From: Chloroflexi bacterium HGW-Chloroflexi-10 | GTDB lineage: Bacteria > Chloroflexota > Anaerolineae > Anaerolineales > Anaerolineaceae | Length of the DNA: 64,000 nt | Direction of reading: 5' to 3' | Assembly (NCBI GenBank): GCA_002840755.1 | Contig: PHBZ01000013.1 | Span: forward strand, 107,329-171,328 | Shown: piece after piece, positions 9,101 to 18,700 of the stretch | Position numbering within the stretch: position 1 is the stretch's first letter | How the letters are laid out: each line of letters opens with the position of its first letter | The notes under the pieces: generated by a model | Databases searched by the model: none | What the model was told of the DNA's origin: nothing | The model's input: only the letters and a program-made list of their open reading frames with translations | Program-made: the position numbers and the translations under genes

Positions 9101-10190
9101 AGCCATTGCTGGCGATAAAGTGATCTACACCCCCAATGCCGACTTTAATGGCACAGATACGTTCACCTTTAAAGCCAACGATGGCACACAGGATACCAAT
9201 ACCGCCGCTATCTACCTCACCCTCACCGCCGTCAATGACCTGCCCACCTTCACCAAAGGCGTCGATCAAACCGTGCTAGAAGACGCCCCTGCACAGACCG
9301 TGACAGGCTGGGCAGCAGCCATTAGCCCTGGCCCGGATGACGAATCCGGCCAGACCCTCACCTTCAACGTCACCGCGGACGATCCCACACTCTTCAGCGC
9401 GCAGCCCGACATCGACCCTGCAACCGGCAACCTGACCTTTACCCCAGCCGACGACGCCAACGGCAGCACCACAGTTACCGTATCGCTCTCTGATGGAACT
9501 GATTCCAGTCCGGACCAAACCTTCACCATCACCATCACCGCCGTCAATGACCTGCCCGCCTTCACCAAAGGCGTCGATCAAACCGTGCTGGAAGACGCCC
9601 CCGCGCAGACCGTGACTGGCTGGGCTGCAGCCATCAGCCCCGGTCCGGATGACGAAGCCGGCCAGCCTCTCACCTTCACCGTCACCGCGGATGATTCCAC
9701 CCTCTTCAGCGTGCAGCCCGCAATCAACGCAGTTGGAGACCTGACCTACACCCCGGCCGCCAATGCCAACGGCAGCACCGCAGTTACCGTATCGCTCTCT
9801 GACGGAACTGATTCCAGTGCAGATCAATCCTTCACCATCACCATCGCCGCGGTTAATGACGCGCCGGTGGCAGTATCCGACTCTTATGATGTGGATGAAA
9901 CCCGTCTATTAGCGATTGGCGCCAAGGGTGTGCTGGCTAACGACACCGATATCGATGGCGATCCACTCACAGCCATACTGGTCACCCCTGCAGCCAACGG
10001 AACACTGACTCTCCACGCTGATGGTGCCTTCATCTACACCCCCAATCCCAATTTCAGCGGGATAGACAGCTTTACCTACAGGGCCAATGACGGACAAGCC
10101 AACAGCAATATCGTCACTGTCACCATCAACGTGCCCACCATCCCCATCACCGGCGGAACAACCATCTTTCTACCGCTGATCATCCGCTAA
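6192..10190 (+). CDS. Secreted ExeM/NucH-like protein, nuclease domain lacking the NHxKSK segment
   Basis: Tandem paralogue of the gene at 2164. Order: signal peptide (1-30, AQA cleavage likely), N-terminal beta-sandwich (~40-240), one PTCPASI module (~252-345), OB-fold-like domain (~350-600), EEP nuclease domain (~620-930), cadherin-like domain, two ~104-residue Ig-like repeats (1013-1219), a VCBS/cadherin-like domain (~1220-1310), and the tail IFLPLIIR. It keeps INLLNFF, MEIEND, GDLNSY and SDHDP. About 30 residues present in the first copy are missing between AVLNST and SSAC, including a beta strand and the NHLKSKG motif that holds the DNase I His134 equivalent. It may be inactive or act only as a DNA-binding partner. 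Start ATG follows GGAGGG. Confidence 0.85.
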   Translation: MKTTSVLWRMLIIIALIVTVFNLGVTTAQAQPLENSTYHALSGGAFAQDWSNANLITVDNDWSGVPGIQGFRGVELTGTAGADPQTILVSDTSGVIHVAPNRLNPGIETTGGVGELAIANPVVALQGSGTADAPYLKFYVDSTNCTDIKVAYNVRDVDPSADNAVQQVALHFRTGGAGDFTNVPAAYIADATTGPGLATLVTPIDVTLPEAANNQPFLEIRVMTTNAIGTDEWAGIDDINISGTCGGATNEPILPTCPASISTTHGIAASGDFSAADPDSTLDDPEITNTPSITGISLTDVLKSGGNLSGKLYVDADTPIGAYEVEIKFTNTDATPQEAACTVPVTVFAPTCTADDITKIGAIQGSGTSAAITDVVTVKGVVISDNEGAYPQLRGFYVQDSGDGDETTSDGIFVYNNSNNSVALGDVVQVIGTPAEYLGQTQLGSVTSIEICTATAAITPVDLNLPFASADYLERFEGMLVRFPQTLYVTEHYQLGRFGQVTLSGSNRLNQPTHIALPGVDALALQAQNDLNRIIVDDSTNDQNHDPILFGMNGNPLTAANTLRGGDTAVNIVGVLTYTGGGHSASPNAYRVRPLNALTGSINFVSTNPRPADAPPLTAGNIRVTAINLLNFFNTLDDNDDLTPGCFPGMTEEDCRGADSDTEFVRQWTKTVETIVGTQADIIGIMEIENDGYGPESAIQFLIDKLNAATSASTYAFIDADTLTGETNVLGTDAIKVGMLYKPAKVTPVGTTAVLNSTQFVNGGDSEKSSACDDVDALDGQSNCNIVRTNAANVLARWLASDPTGTAQADALIVGDLNSYAMEDPIRALQALGYTNLIRHFAGDAAYSYVFDGQWGYLDHALGTPKLTSQVSSVTEWHINSDEPAVLDYNTEFKSAAQLVSLYAPDEFRMSDHDPLLIDIDLSLAPEAADQIIDINEDTAEEITLKAVSLNNAAAFSYTIVSAPLHGTLSAIAGDKVIYTPNADFNGTDTFTFKANDGTQDTNTAAIYLTLTAVNDLPTFTKGVDQTVLEDAPAQTVTGWAAAISPGPDDESGQTLTFNVTADDPTLFSAQPDIDPATGNLTFTPADDANGSTTVTVSLSDGTDSSPDQTFTITITAVNDLPAFTKGVDQTVLEDAPAQTVTGWAAAISPGPDDEAGQPLTFTVTADDSTLFSVQPAINAVGDLTYTPAANANGSTAVTVSLSDGTDSSADQSFTITIAAVNDAPVAVSDSYDVDETRLLAIGAKGVLANDTDIDGDPLTAILVTPAANGTLTLHADGAFIYTPNPNFSGIDSFTYRANDGQANSNIVTVTINVPTIPITGGTTIFLPLIIR
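9228..9848 (+). repeat. Two near-identical ~310-bp tandem repeats within the second nuclease gene
   Basis: Copies at 9228-9539 (312 bp) and 9540-9848 (309 bp) encode Ig/cadherin-like modules beginning AVNDLPxFTKGVDQTVLED. Most changes between them are synonymous or conservative, which indicates recent in-frame duplication. Confidence 0.8.
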
Positions 10191-10209
10191 ACCAACCCTT
10201 TCTTACCAA

Positions 10210-10240
10210 AACCGGTTTCTCTCACCAGAAGCCGGTTTTT
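10210..10240 (+). terminator. Terminator of second nuclease gene
   Basis: AACCGGTTTCT/AGAAGCCGGTT stem (one G-T pair) with a CTCACC loop, followed by a T run. It is homologous to the hairpin at 5731-5765. Confidence 0.8.
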
Positions 10241-10260
10241 CAATTCTAATTTTCTCGCTT

Positions 10261-10340
10261 TCTTACCTCGTCACTCGTCACTCTGACCCTCATTACTCAT
10301 TACTCACTACTCATTACTTTTCCTTAATTCCCCTTCCCTC
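10261..10340. repeat. Heptamer repeat tract (CGTCACT, CATTACT units)
   Basis: CGTCACT CGTCACT is followed by CATTACT/CACTACT units in a strict 7-bp register. It ends at the holB promoter. Confidence 0.65.
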
Positions 10341-10344
10341 CTCC

Positions 10345-10373
10345 TTGCCAACCCCACCCATCTACGCTACAAT
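10345..10373 (+). promoter_or_regulatory. Promoter of holB, predicted leaderless
   Basis: -35 TTGCCA (10345-10350), 17 bp, -10 TACAAT (10368-10373). Seven nt separate the -10 from ATG 10381, so the transcript should begin at or next to the start codon. There is no Shine-Dalgarno. Confidence 0.65.
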
Positions 10374-10380
10374 CCTCTGC

Positions 10381-11397
10381 ATGCAATGGAACATCTACGG
10401 ACACGAATGGGCGGCTGAAATTCTGCAAAAGCATATCCAGCAAGACCATGTGCGCCACGCCTATCTCTTCACCGGCCCGCCCGGAATCGGACGGCGCAGC
10501 CTCGCTGTGCGCTTCGCTCAGGCGATTAATTGCACGCAGCCGCCGGAACCCGGTTTTCCCTGCGGAACATGCCGCATTTGCAAACAGATCGAAAAAATGC
10601 AGCAGGCGGACCTGACCATCACCCAGAAACTGGAAGACGCCAGCCTCATCAAAGTGGAACAAATCCGCGACTTGCAGCGCAGCCTCTCCCTGGCGCCCTA
10701 CGAGGCGCGTTACCGCATTGCTATGCTGCTCAATTTTCAGGATGCCAAAGATAGCCCCCAAAACGCGCTCTTAAAGACCCTCGAAGAAGCCCCTGCCAAA
10801 GTGATTCTGCTATTAACCGCTGATTCAGCGGAGAATCTTTTACCCACCATTGTTTCACGCTGCGAGATCCTGCGCTTACGCCCTATGCCGGTGGAACAGC
10901 TCAGCGCTACCCTGCAGGAAAAATGGCAGGTCGAACCCGAAAATGCCGCCATGCTCAGTCATCTCAGCGGCGGACGATTGGGACTGGCCTATCGTTACCA
11001 CCAGCAGCCCGAGCAGCTCGAACAGATCCACGCCTGGCTGCAAGACGCCTTCGATCTGCTCTCTTACGGGCGTGTGGAACGCTTCACCTACGCCGAACAG
11101 CACACCGACCCCAAAAAGAAAGGCGTCAGTCGCGATTCCATCCGCCTCATGCTGCAAACCTGGCTGGTCCTTTGGCGCGATCTCTTCCTGGCCGCTTCCG
11201 GGTCCGGCATGCCCTTCACCTATACCGAATTCCAGCCCAATACCCGCAGCTTCGCCCGGCAAATCGATCTGCCCACCGCCCGCCGCCTGGTCAGCCGCAT
11301 GGAAGAAGCCCTCACCCTACTCGACGCCAACCTCAACCCCCGCCTCCTCGTAGAAAACCTGCTGTTGGATTGGCCGGTGTTGGAAGTTGTAATTTAA
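10381..11397 (+). CDS. holB: DNA polymerase III subunit delta' (clamp loader)
   Basis: AAA+ subunit of the replicative clamp loader that helps load the sliding clamp. The start MQWNIYGHEW is typical of bacterial HolB. The P-loop reads GPPGIGRRS: the catalytic Lys is replaced by Arg, as expected for delta', which does not hydrolyse ATP. A four-Cys zinc module follows (C in NCTQ, FPCGTCRIC), and the SRC sensor motif appears as IVSRCEIL. Length is 338 aa, normal for the family. The ATG at 10381 is chosen over the upstream in-frame TTG, which forms part of the -35 box. Confidence 0.93.
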   Translation: MQWNIYGHEWAAEILQKHIQQDHVRHAYLFTGPPGIGRRSLAVRFAQAINCTQPPEPGFPCGTCRICKQIEKMQQADLTITQKLEDASLIKVEQIRDLQRSLSLAPYEARYRIAMLLNFQDAKDSPQNALLKTLEEAPAKVILLLTADSAENLLPTIVSRCEILRLRPMPVEQLSATLQEKWQVEPENAAMLSHLSGGRLGLAYRYHQQPEQLEQIHAWLQDAFDLLSYGRVERFTYAEQHTDPKKKGVSRDSIRLMLQTWLVLWRDLFLAASGSGMPFTYTEFQPNTRSFARQIDLPTARRLVSRMEEALTLLDANLNPRLLVENLLLDWPVLEVVI

Positions 11398-11428
11398 TTG
11401 TGTGGCACGTATTTTATATTCTCAAATT

Positions 11429-14400
11429 TTATCGTCTGATAATCGGCAAATACATCTTCGGCCAACCACCATCCACCACCAGGCGCACCAACAGGTCGCT
11501 CACCGTATAGGGCGTATCTTCCAATACCTGGATGCGTGCCAGGTAAACACCCGGTCGCATACCGCTGCTATCCACAACCACCTCCACCACCTGGCTGCTC
11601 CCTACCGCTATATTGAAGGAATCCGGCGTGATTGTCAGCCAGGGCGCCGTATCCAGCGCGCATACCCCGCTTGTTTCACCCACATCCAGCTGGTAAACCC
11701 GGTTAGCTCGCTGATCTACTGCCCACAGGTTCCCGGAGCAGTCCAGTTCAATCCCCGCCCCGCCATAATCCAGGAACCAGTTATCCAGGCGCATCTCTCC
11801 CAACACCGGCCAGTCCTCATCCGCCGTGTCTATCACCACCAGCTTGGTAGGCGAGGCGTTCACCATCACATACAGACGCCGTGAAATGGGGTGGTAGGCC
11901 AACCCGGCCACGGCATGCCTCAGCCACTGCGCCTGTAAAACCTCGCCCTGTCGGTTAAAACGATAGACCATGCCGTCATTCCACCCACCGGCGAAAAAGG
12001 TGTCGCTGAGTGGGTCATACGCCAGGCCGCGCGGGCTGCCCAGTAATCCCTGCGGGCAAATCTTCTCATCTGTCTGTCCGTTTTCCAGGTCCACCGCGCG
12101 CATGCAATAGGCCCCCCCGCGCTCCACATCCGCCGCCCAGGCCACATTCCGCGAGACGTCCCAGGTCACATCCGCAGGCCCATAATAAGGCTGCCAGTCA
12201 TAAGCAAACTCTTCCATACCGGACCAATCTGAAGGATCATAGTAATATAGCTGATTAGCGCCATTCCACCCTGTTCCGGAACTGGATAACCACACCCGGC
12301 CATTTTGCACAGGTAACACTGCCCACGTCTGCTTGAGCGGCGATGGCCAATGTTCCAGCACAGTTACGCTGCCCCAAGCCGGATAAAGCGTTTCCGCCGG
12401 CAATTTAAGTATTTCAGCATCCGCAAACCCTTGCTTGAAAGGTTTTACCACCGCAGTTGGGTTTTCCATCACGGCACTGGCCTGGTACTGGCTGGTCAAA
12501 ACCGCTTGCAGGGTCACATCCGCCGCTAATAACCCGACGTTTTCAATGGTGAAACTGTCTGACCCTACCGCGTTGGCTTCCAGATCAAATAGCAGGCTGG
12601 TCGGTGTCACAGAAAGAAAAGCTGCTCCCAGGTAAAAGTCCTGCCAGGTGACCATATTTTCAGCAACATTCACCTGCAGCGGATAATCAGGGTAGTTGGC
12701 AACCCCAACCGAAGAAATCATGTGTTCTTCCAGGCTGCTCGCCAATGGTTGGAAGAGAAAATACAAACTGGCAAAGCGCTCATCTCCGCTGGGGATGAAA
12801 CTGATGGTTTCACTGCCATCGTCGCTGCGAATCGATGCGCCGCTGATCCCATCTAAAGTCTGGGCATCGGCAACCACACCGGCCACCAGGCCGCCCGGTT
12901 GTGCCATACAAAGCGGTGTGCCTAACAATATATTATCCACCTGCCAGTACCAGGAATAATTGGCATTGGCGTAGCGGAAACGCATACGCACATCTGGCTG
13001 CCCCGCTGCCAGCGCCGTCAGGTCAATATTGGCTGTTTTTGGGCCGCGGTCAATGGTGTTACGCACCCAGACATTCTGCCACTCCCCCGCGTTGATCGAA
13101 ATATCCACATAAGCCGCCTCAGAGGTAGCAAAGTAATCGTAATAATCATAGGAAAATTGCAAAGCAACGGTGCTTTCACCGCTGAAATCCACGGAGGGTG
13201 AAACCAACGCAGTGGTCATATCAATGGTTAAGGCTTTATCGCTGTCTGCCATGGCATAGCCGCCCAGTCCACCGGTCTGGTTGGGGCGGCTTGAATCAAA
13301 TACCCAAACCGCGCCTGTCCCGGTTTCATCGGTCACCTGCCAGCCAGCCGGCAGCATATGGCTGGCAAAATCCTCCGCCAAACCCGATTCAAAACGATAA
13401 CCTGGAGCCATGCAGGCAAGCATATCCACCGTCATCGGGAAATCAACCGTCTGATCCACCCCGGCAGTTGTTACCATAGTGTCTGCATCAATATAACCAT
13501 CCAACACCGGGATGACCGAGAATTGATACACTACACCCTGCATTAAATCAAGACTGTAGGACCCATCCAATGGGTCGCTATACACCGTATGGGCATAGTT
13601 ATCAGCGGTCACATCCAACCGTGCATACAATGGCCATCCATGGGTACCGTTTTCATACACCACGCCATGTACCATTGTTTGCGGTAACGCCGTTAAGGAA
13701 AAATCCCGGGTAATCACACCGGTTTCAGTTACATCCAGACCGGCAGCAGATTGACTAGCATAACCATACGCGCTGACCTCCACCGTATAGGTGCCCACCG
13801 GCAAAGTGAGCACATAGCGCCCATCACTGCCCGTCAGGGATTCATAGCCGTTACTGCGAGCCACTGCGCCAACAATGGGAGCTCCCGTAGCTGCATTGGT
13901 CACCTGTCCGCTGATTTCGCCCACAGCCATACCGGTGCAGCTGTCAAAACGAAAAGCATTAATCCTTGTATGCCAGGCATTGTTGCTGGTCGCAGCCATA
14001 TACTCGCTGGTGAACCAGAAAGTACAGTCATCCTGGGGATCGACGGCCATCATACTGTAATCCCCCCAACGGCTGCCGCCGGTCTGGCTGCCTGCGCCGG
14101 CTTTTAACAAAAGTTCACCCTGGGTCATCTGCCCGGCCGCATCATCTGCCAGCCTCCCGGTGGCTGCAATCGATGCAAAGGTGGTTAAACTCCCGCGTGA
14201 GTATCCCAGGGCTATATTACCAACGGCGTCCATCGCAGCCGAACCCATCCAGCGGTATAAACCATCGCCGGGGGCAAAGGTGGATTGCTGCGCCAAAATC
14301 CAGCCGCTGCCGCTGTTGCGTAATTCATACCAGCGCACCCCCGCCCGGTCGCTGCCATCCGCACGCACCGTGTGATTAAATACCAGGCTCTGGTGTGTAC

Positions 14401-15628
14401 CAAAATTACGGTAAGCCAAACGGTACATGGCCCGGTCGCCCAAACTGTCCAGTTTCATGGTCGTCCCTGGTTGGGGAATACAAAGGCTCGATCCGGAAAC
14501 TACGCAGGGCAGCAGGTCAAACGAATTGACCGGCAAATAAACATTGGCAATGGCGGGGGCGCTGCCGGCGGCATTTCCAAAAGTGGCATTCGAAGGATTG
14601 TTCCAGTCCACATCAAACTCCCAGAGGCGAATGGCATCCTGCGGTCCCACCCAACTGGCATCATCTACCTCAGCAAATAAGCCCGGGGTACCCGCCGGTG
14701 GCGGAGTCAACCCATCCAGGTCAGCCGGAAGCATGCCCCCAATATTTGGATTAACCGCAAACAAATCAAAATACACCATGCTGGCCGGTTGGCCCGCCAG
14801 CATCCTGCTGCGTTCAAAAGCGAAAACCCCGGCGCCGCCCCAGTTGGTACCCACAAATTGATTCACCGTCATGTAAAAAGCATCCGGCCAGACTCCAAAC
14901 TTCGGGTAATCATTCATCTTGGTATTGGAGGCCAGAAAAGCATAGCGATGCCACGCGCCGGTCGGGTTGGCCGTCTGGGAGATCGCAATACACTGGTAAA
15001 ACGGTCCCATCGCGGAACCATTTGGAAAAGCAAACTGGCTCATCAACCAGCGTTTGGCCAAAGGGTCAAACAGCGTGATCGGGTCGCCGTCATTGGTCGT
15101 TTCGCAGGCGCCGCCAAACCCATTCCACAGGCTGTCGCCGCTCAACGGGCCTAATAAAGAAACCGGCGTCGCTGGGTTAGTTACGTCCCAAATTTGATAA
15201 GAGAGATTTACCCACTGTACATAATACTTGGTGCCGGTCAGCGGGTCAAAACCGATATCGCCTTGGGTATCCGGCGGCATCACAAAATCCACATTACCCA
15301 CCCCCTCAAAATCTGCCAGGGTGGCCGGCATCCGTGGCAAAACCGGCGCCAATTGCACGGCATCATCCCCCTCGGCCCTGTAACCCTGCACATCACGCGG
15401 AATGCGCAGGGCAGGGGGTGCTTCTTCGGCATTCAAGGGTTGCCGCTGGCGCATACCAGCCTGAGCCGCCAGTTGCGCCAGCGGCAGGGAAGTATCATTG
15501 TGCAGTGAAGCGTGCACTTCCGCCTGAGGACCATCAGGCTGTGCCTTCACATCTCGCAGTTTCGGTTGAAAAAGGTTTGGGAGAACAAAAATAAAAACCA
15601 AGAATAAGCAAATAATCCGTTTCAACAT
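11429..15628 (-). CDS. Giant secreted beta-rich protein with carboxypeptidase-regulatory-like domains
   Basis: 1399 residues, exported by a Sec signal peptide (MLKRIICLFLVFIFVLPNLF). The N-terminal ~540 residues form a module I cannot name, probably propeller-like (motifs DTQGDIGFDP, KYYVQWVN, NDYPKFGVWPDAFYMT, WGDYSMMAVDP). Then come carboxypeptidase-regulatory-like domains (GEISGQVTNAATGAPI and two more degenerate copies), a jelly-roll segment around FESGLAEDFASHMLPAGW, a second propeller-like stretch (GLAYDPLSDTFFAGGWND) and a final Ig-like strand set. It ends in KMYLPIIRR. No catalytic residues are evident, so it may be a surface or adhesion protein. ATG 15628 has only a weak AGGCGG site upstream. 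The downstream subtilisin-order neighbour is on the same strand but is separated by a terminator. Confidence 0.75.
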   Translation of the reverse strand: MLKRIICLFLVFIFVLPNLFQPKLRDVKAQPDGPQAEVHASLHNDTSLPLAQLAAQAGMRQRQPLNAEEAPPALRIPRDVQGYRAEGDDAVQLAPVLPRMPATLADFEGVGNVDFVMPPDTQGDIGFDPLTGTKYYVQWVNLSYQIWDVTNPATPVSLLGPLSGDSLWNGFGGACETTNDGDPITLFDPLAKRWLMSQFAFPNGSAMGPFYQCIAISQTANPTGAWHRYAFLASNTKMNDYPKFGVWPDAFYMTVNQFVGTNWGGAGVFAFERSRMLAGQPASMVYFDLFAVNPNIGGMLPADLDGLTPPPAGTPGLFAEVDDASWVGPQDAIRLWEFDVDWNNPSNATFGNAAGSAPAIANVYLPVNSFDLLPCVVSGSSLCIPQPGTTMKLDSLGDRAMYRLAYRNFGTHQSLVFNHTVRADGSDRAGVRWYELRNSGSGWILAQQSTFAPGDGLYRWMGSAAMDAVGNIALGYSRGSLTTFASIAATGRLADDAAGQMTQGELLLKAGAGSQTGGSRWGDYSMMAVDPQDDCTFWFTSEYMAATSNNAWHTRINAFRFDSCTGMAVGEISGQVTNAATGAPIVGAVARSNGYESLTGSDGRYVLTLPVGTYTVEVSAYGYASQSAAGLDVTETGVITRDFSLTALPQTMVHGVVYENGTHGWPLYARLDVTADNYAHTVYSDPLDGSYSLDLMQGVVYQFSVIPVLDGYIDADTMVTTAGVDQTVDFPMTVDMLACMAPGYRFESGLAEDFASHMLPAGWQVTDETGTGAVWVFDSSRPNQTGGLGGYAMADSDKALTIDMTTALVSPSVDFSGESTVALQFSYDYYDYFATSEAAYVDISINAGEWQNVWVRNTIDRGPKTANIDLTALAAGQPDVRMRFRYANANYSWYWQVDNILLGTPLCMAQPGGLVAGVVADAQTLDGISGASIRSDDGSETISFIPSGDERFASLYFLFQPLASSLEEHMISSVGVANYPDYPLQVNVAENMVTWQDFYLGAAFLSVTPTSLLFDLEANAVGSDSFTIENVGLLAADVTLQAVLTSQYQASAVMENPTAVVKPFKQGFADAEILKLPAETLYPAWGSVTVLEHWPSPLKQTWAVLPVQNGRVWLSSSGTGWNGANQLYYYDPSDWSGMEEFAYDWQPYYGPADVTWDVSRNVAWAADVERGGAYCMRAVDLENGQTDEKICPQGLLGSPRGLAYDPLSDTFFAGGWNDGMVYRFNRQGEVLQAQWLRHAVAGLAYHPISRRLYVMVNASPTKLVVIDTADEDWPVLGEMRLDNWFLDYGGAGIELDCSGNLWAVDQRANRVYQLDVGETSGVCALDTAPWLTITPDSFNIAVGSSQVVEVVVDSSGMRPGVYLARIQVLEDTPYTVSDLLVRLVVDGGWPKMYLPIIRR

Positions 15629-15700
15629 TACCCGTACCGCCTTTTAGCATCAGGAGTAAATATATCTAAAATTATAGAGAGCAGAACGCCAAAGATCAAG

Positions 15701-15733
15701 AAAATAAAAAGGGGCAGGCTTATCGCCTGCCCC
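15701..15733 (-). terminator. Rho-independent terminator of the subtilisin gene
   Basis: Minus-strand stem GGGGCAGGC/GCCTGCCCC (15711-15733) followed by TTTTTATTTT. It separates the protease transcript from the downstream 15628 gene. Confidence 0.9.
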
Positions 15734-15753
15734 AAGGGGTAAAGAATATTGGT

Positions 15754-18700
15754 TTAGCGGAAGATCACTGGCATCCAGATCAATTCGCTGCTGTTCAACC
15801 AGACGACAGAATTGATAATCAATTCCTTAGCGCCAGGCTTAAAGACCGAGGAACGCAGTTCATTAATCGCTGTCATCACCTTATCCGTGGTAACCTCCAT
15901 TTGATAGGTAATCACCTTTGGTTCGGTTGGTCCAGCGTAGTCCACACAAACCATCGTTCCATCAGAAATCAACAGGGAAGCATCATCGGCATTAACAAAT
16001 GTATAAGCTTCATCACCTAGTACATTTTCCACACCAACGGTTACTTCAGTCAATGGACCGGTAATGTTGTCATAAGCAAATACCATTTCATACATACCAG
16101 GGCCATTTGTAATTCCACTGTAAATAACAGCTTCCATATCATACGTCTGAGTCGGTTCATGATAAACCTGAATATCATCATACTCAACGATTGCTACATC
16201 TGGACCAGATGTAGCAAGTGAAACACCCTTAGTTCCTGCTTCATAGACAATTTCCATATCCTGCCATAAAATAGCTGCCACATTATTAGGCACATTCGGA
16301 TCTGGCAATGATTGAACCAGCCATGGCGATCCAGCATAATTATTGGCAGTATCAAAGATCAGGAAACCATCATCTGAGAGACCCAAACCCGTATATTCTT
16401 CTCCAAAAAACACGAATGGGTTTTGAGTAGGAAAAGCAGTCCAGGCGTCTGTATCACCAAAGATGCCGGATTGAGGGTTAATACCGAAACCAGCCAGATC
16501 CACATATCCACCAAAACCTGTATCACACAATGGGTCGGTTGCATCCGTGGTGATTTCATAATACGATACACCTGGCATCACCCCGCCCCAGTAGATCTTA
16601 CCACCGGAACTGGTTGCACCACCGGTAATCGAACCGGGTACTAACTGCATACCTTCTGGCAGGGTGTCTTCTAGCATATAAATCGCATCTTCACCGGTCA
16701 CATTCGGCTGGATGGTGATGGTATAAGTTACGATATCACCTTGTTGCGCAGTTTGTACGTCAGCAACTTTGGTGACATCATCCTCTAGGCGGCGGATATC
16801 CACCGGCACGGTCCCAACATTATCCGGGTGAGCCGCATCCGTTCCCACGGTAAACACACCGTACCAGTGTTGGCCGGCACTCATGTCCGGTTCGTCCCAG
16901 AAGAAACGTAAATCGAACAATTCGCCTTTTGCAACGCTGGTTGGGCCTTCAATATAGGCATTGTCCGCGTCGCCAACCACCACACCAGTGGAAAGGGTCA
17001 CTGAATCAGGCAGGCCAGCAACACTATCGTCCCAGTTCTGAACAATAACGTAATAATCACCGGCCGGGGGATCCATGATGTCCACATATTCCAAAACAGC
17101 ACCAGTAGCAGACTTAGCAACCTCTACGGCACCGCTACCATCATCATACATCACGAATAAATCAAGATCAAGCGAGGTAGAGGCAACAATCTCTGTTACA
17201 AAGCGTGCTGTATTTGCTCCCACGGTGAATGAGGATACATAAACCTGATCAAAATCATCATAGGGGTCACCAGTAGTGGGATCTTCTACGAGATCAAAGG
17301 TTTCTTGCGCACCTTTCACCAAACCAAAATATTGATGGGTGCGTTCGGTAATCGCAAGTGCCTGCAAATCTTCCATCAGTTTGGAGCCAGCATCTCGCCG
17401 GGTATCAATGAACAAATGCTCCGGAACCACACCAGCAGACGGTAAAACCGCCAATGGCAGGTGTACATCCGGTGAAAGGTCAGCGTTTTCAGTCAGCTTT
17501 ACGTCGCCAAAATTCCATTCACCGACAGTAGCAGCATCTACATTAGCAGTAATGGTAATTACCTGAGTAGCGCCATCCGCAATGCTAAAACTGGCAGGAG
17601 AAACACTGATCGTCAAACCAGCAGATTCCGTTACACTGGCTGTCCAATTGGCAGCAGCACCCGAAACGTTCCTTACGGTACGTGTCCAACTGCATTCTCC
17701 AAGACACTGTGAATTGTACACACTGGCCAGATTCAAAGTCTGCGGATTACCGCCATCAGCCGGATTGGCTGCATCAAAATTAGCCTTGATTTCATCCATA
17801 ACCAGGCCGGTGTCCGCAGCCAGATCTACCTGAATCAAACCAGCGCCAAAGTCAAAGACATCACCTTCTGTAATTCCATCTTCTTTCTTAATACCCGGGT
17901 TAACCGCAGTAAGCATCAATGCTGATTTGATTTCAGCTGCGGTCCATGTAGGATGCAAAGCGGTCAGTAACGCAGCCGCACCAGCCGTATGCGGGCTGGA
18001 CATGGAAGTTCCGGAATAGAAATCGAATTCTGCAGCACCACTACCTGGGACCGGGGAATTCACAGCCGCCCAGATATCCACACCTGGTGCAGTGACATCC
18101 GGTTTAAGTACATCAACGGTGCCGTTCGGGCCGCGCGAACTAAAATCGGCCATCACGTTGCCATTGGAAGCGCTTAAGTCGCGGGTTGCCCCTTGAATGG
18201 CAGCTTTATGCCCTGTACCGGAAGCCAGCCAGGTTTTCAGAACAACGCCGTCAGCATAGGTAATATGCACACCCGGAATGACATAAGCATCACCGGTTAA
18301 GGCATCCGCACTGGCAGCATTATTGGCTAACACATAACCAACAGCTCCCTCCGCCTGCACAGCAATCGCTTTATCCACACGGGCGCTTATGCCGCGATCG
18401 CACACAACAATTTTATTGGTAAAATCAGTGCCGGCATCCCATACACCACCTTCAGTCGCTAATAAACACAAGGCGTTGCCAAAATCACCGGCATAAACAA
18501 TATCTTTTTCAGCCAATGCGGATGTAAAACCTTTACCCACCATATTAGCTGGGGGAGTCGTATCTCCACCGCTCATACCAATCAATCCGTTCGGGTAAGC
18601 GCGATTATGGGTACTGGCCGCAGAGGACATCAACCATGGGGAACGGTGACCGGTTGTTTCCGGATCAGGACCATTATTACCAGCGGAAGCAGCAACAAAT

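Noticed and set aside
10923..11510. 195-residue plus-strand ORF rich in Arg and Pro
   Set aside because: Frame-shifted shadow of holB with atypical composition; extends into the intergenic gap without a start signal.
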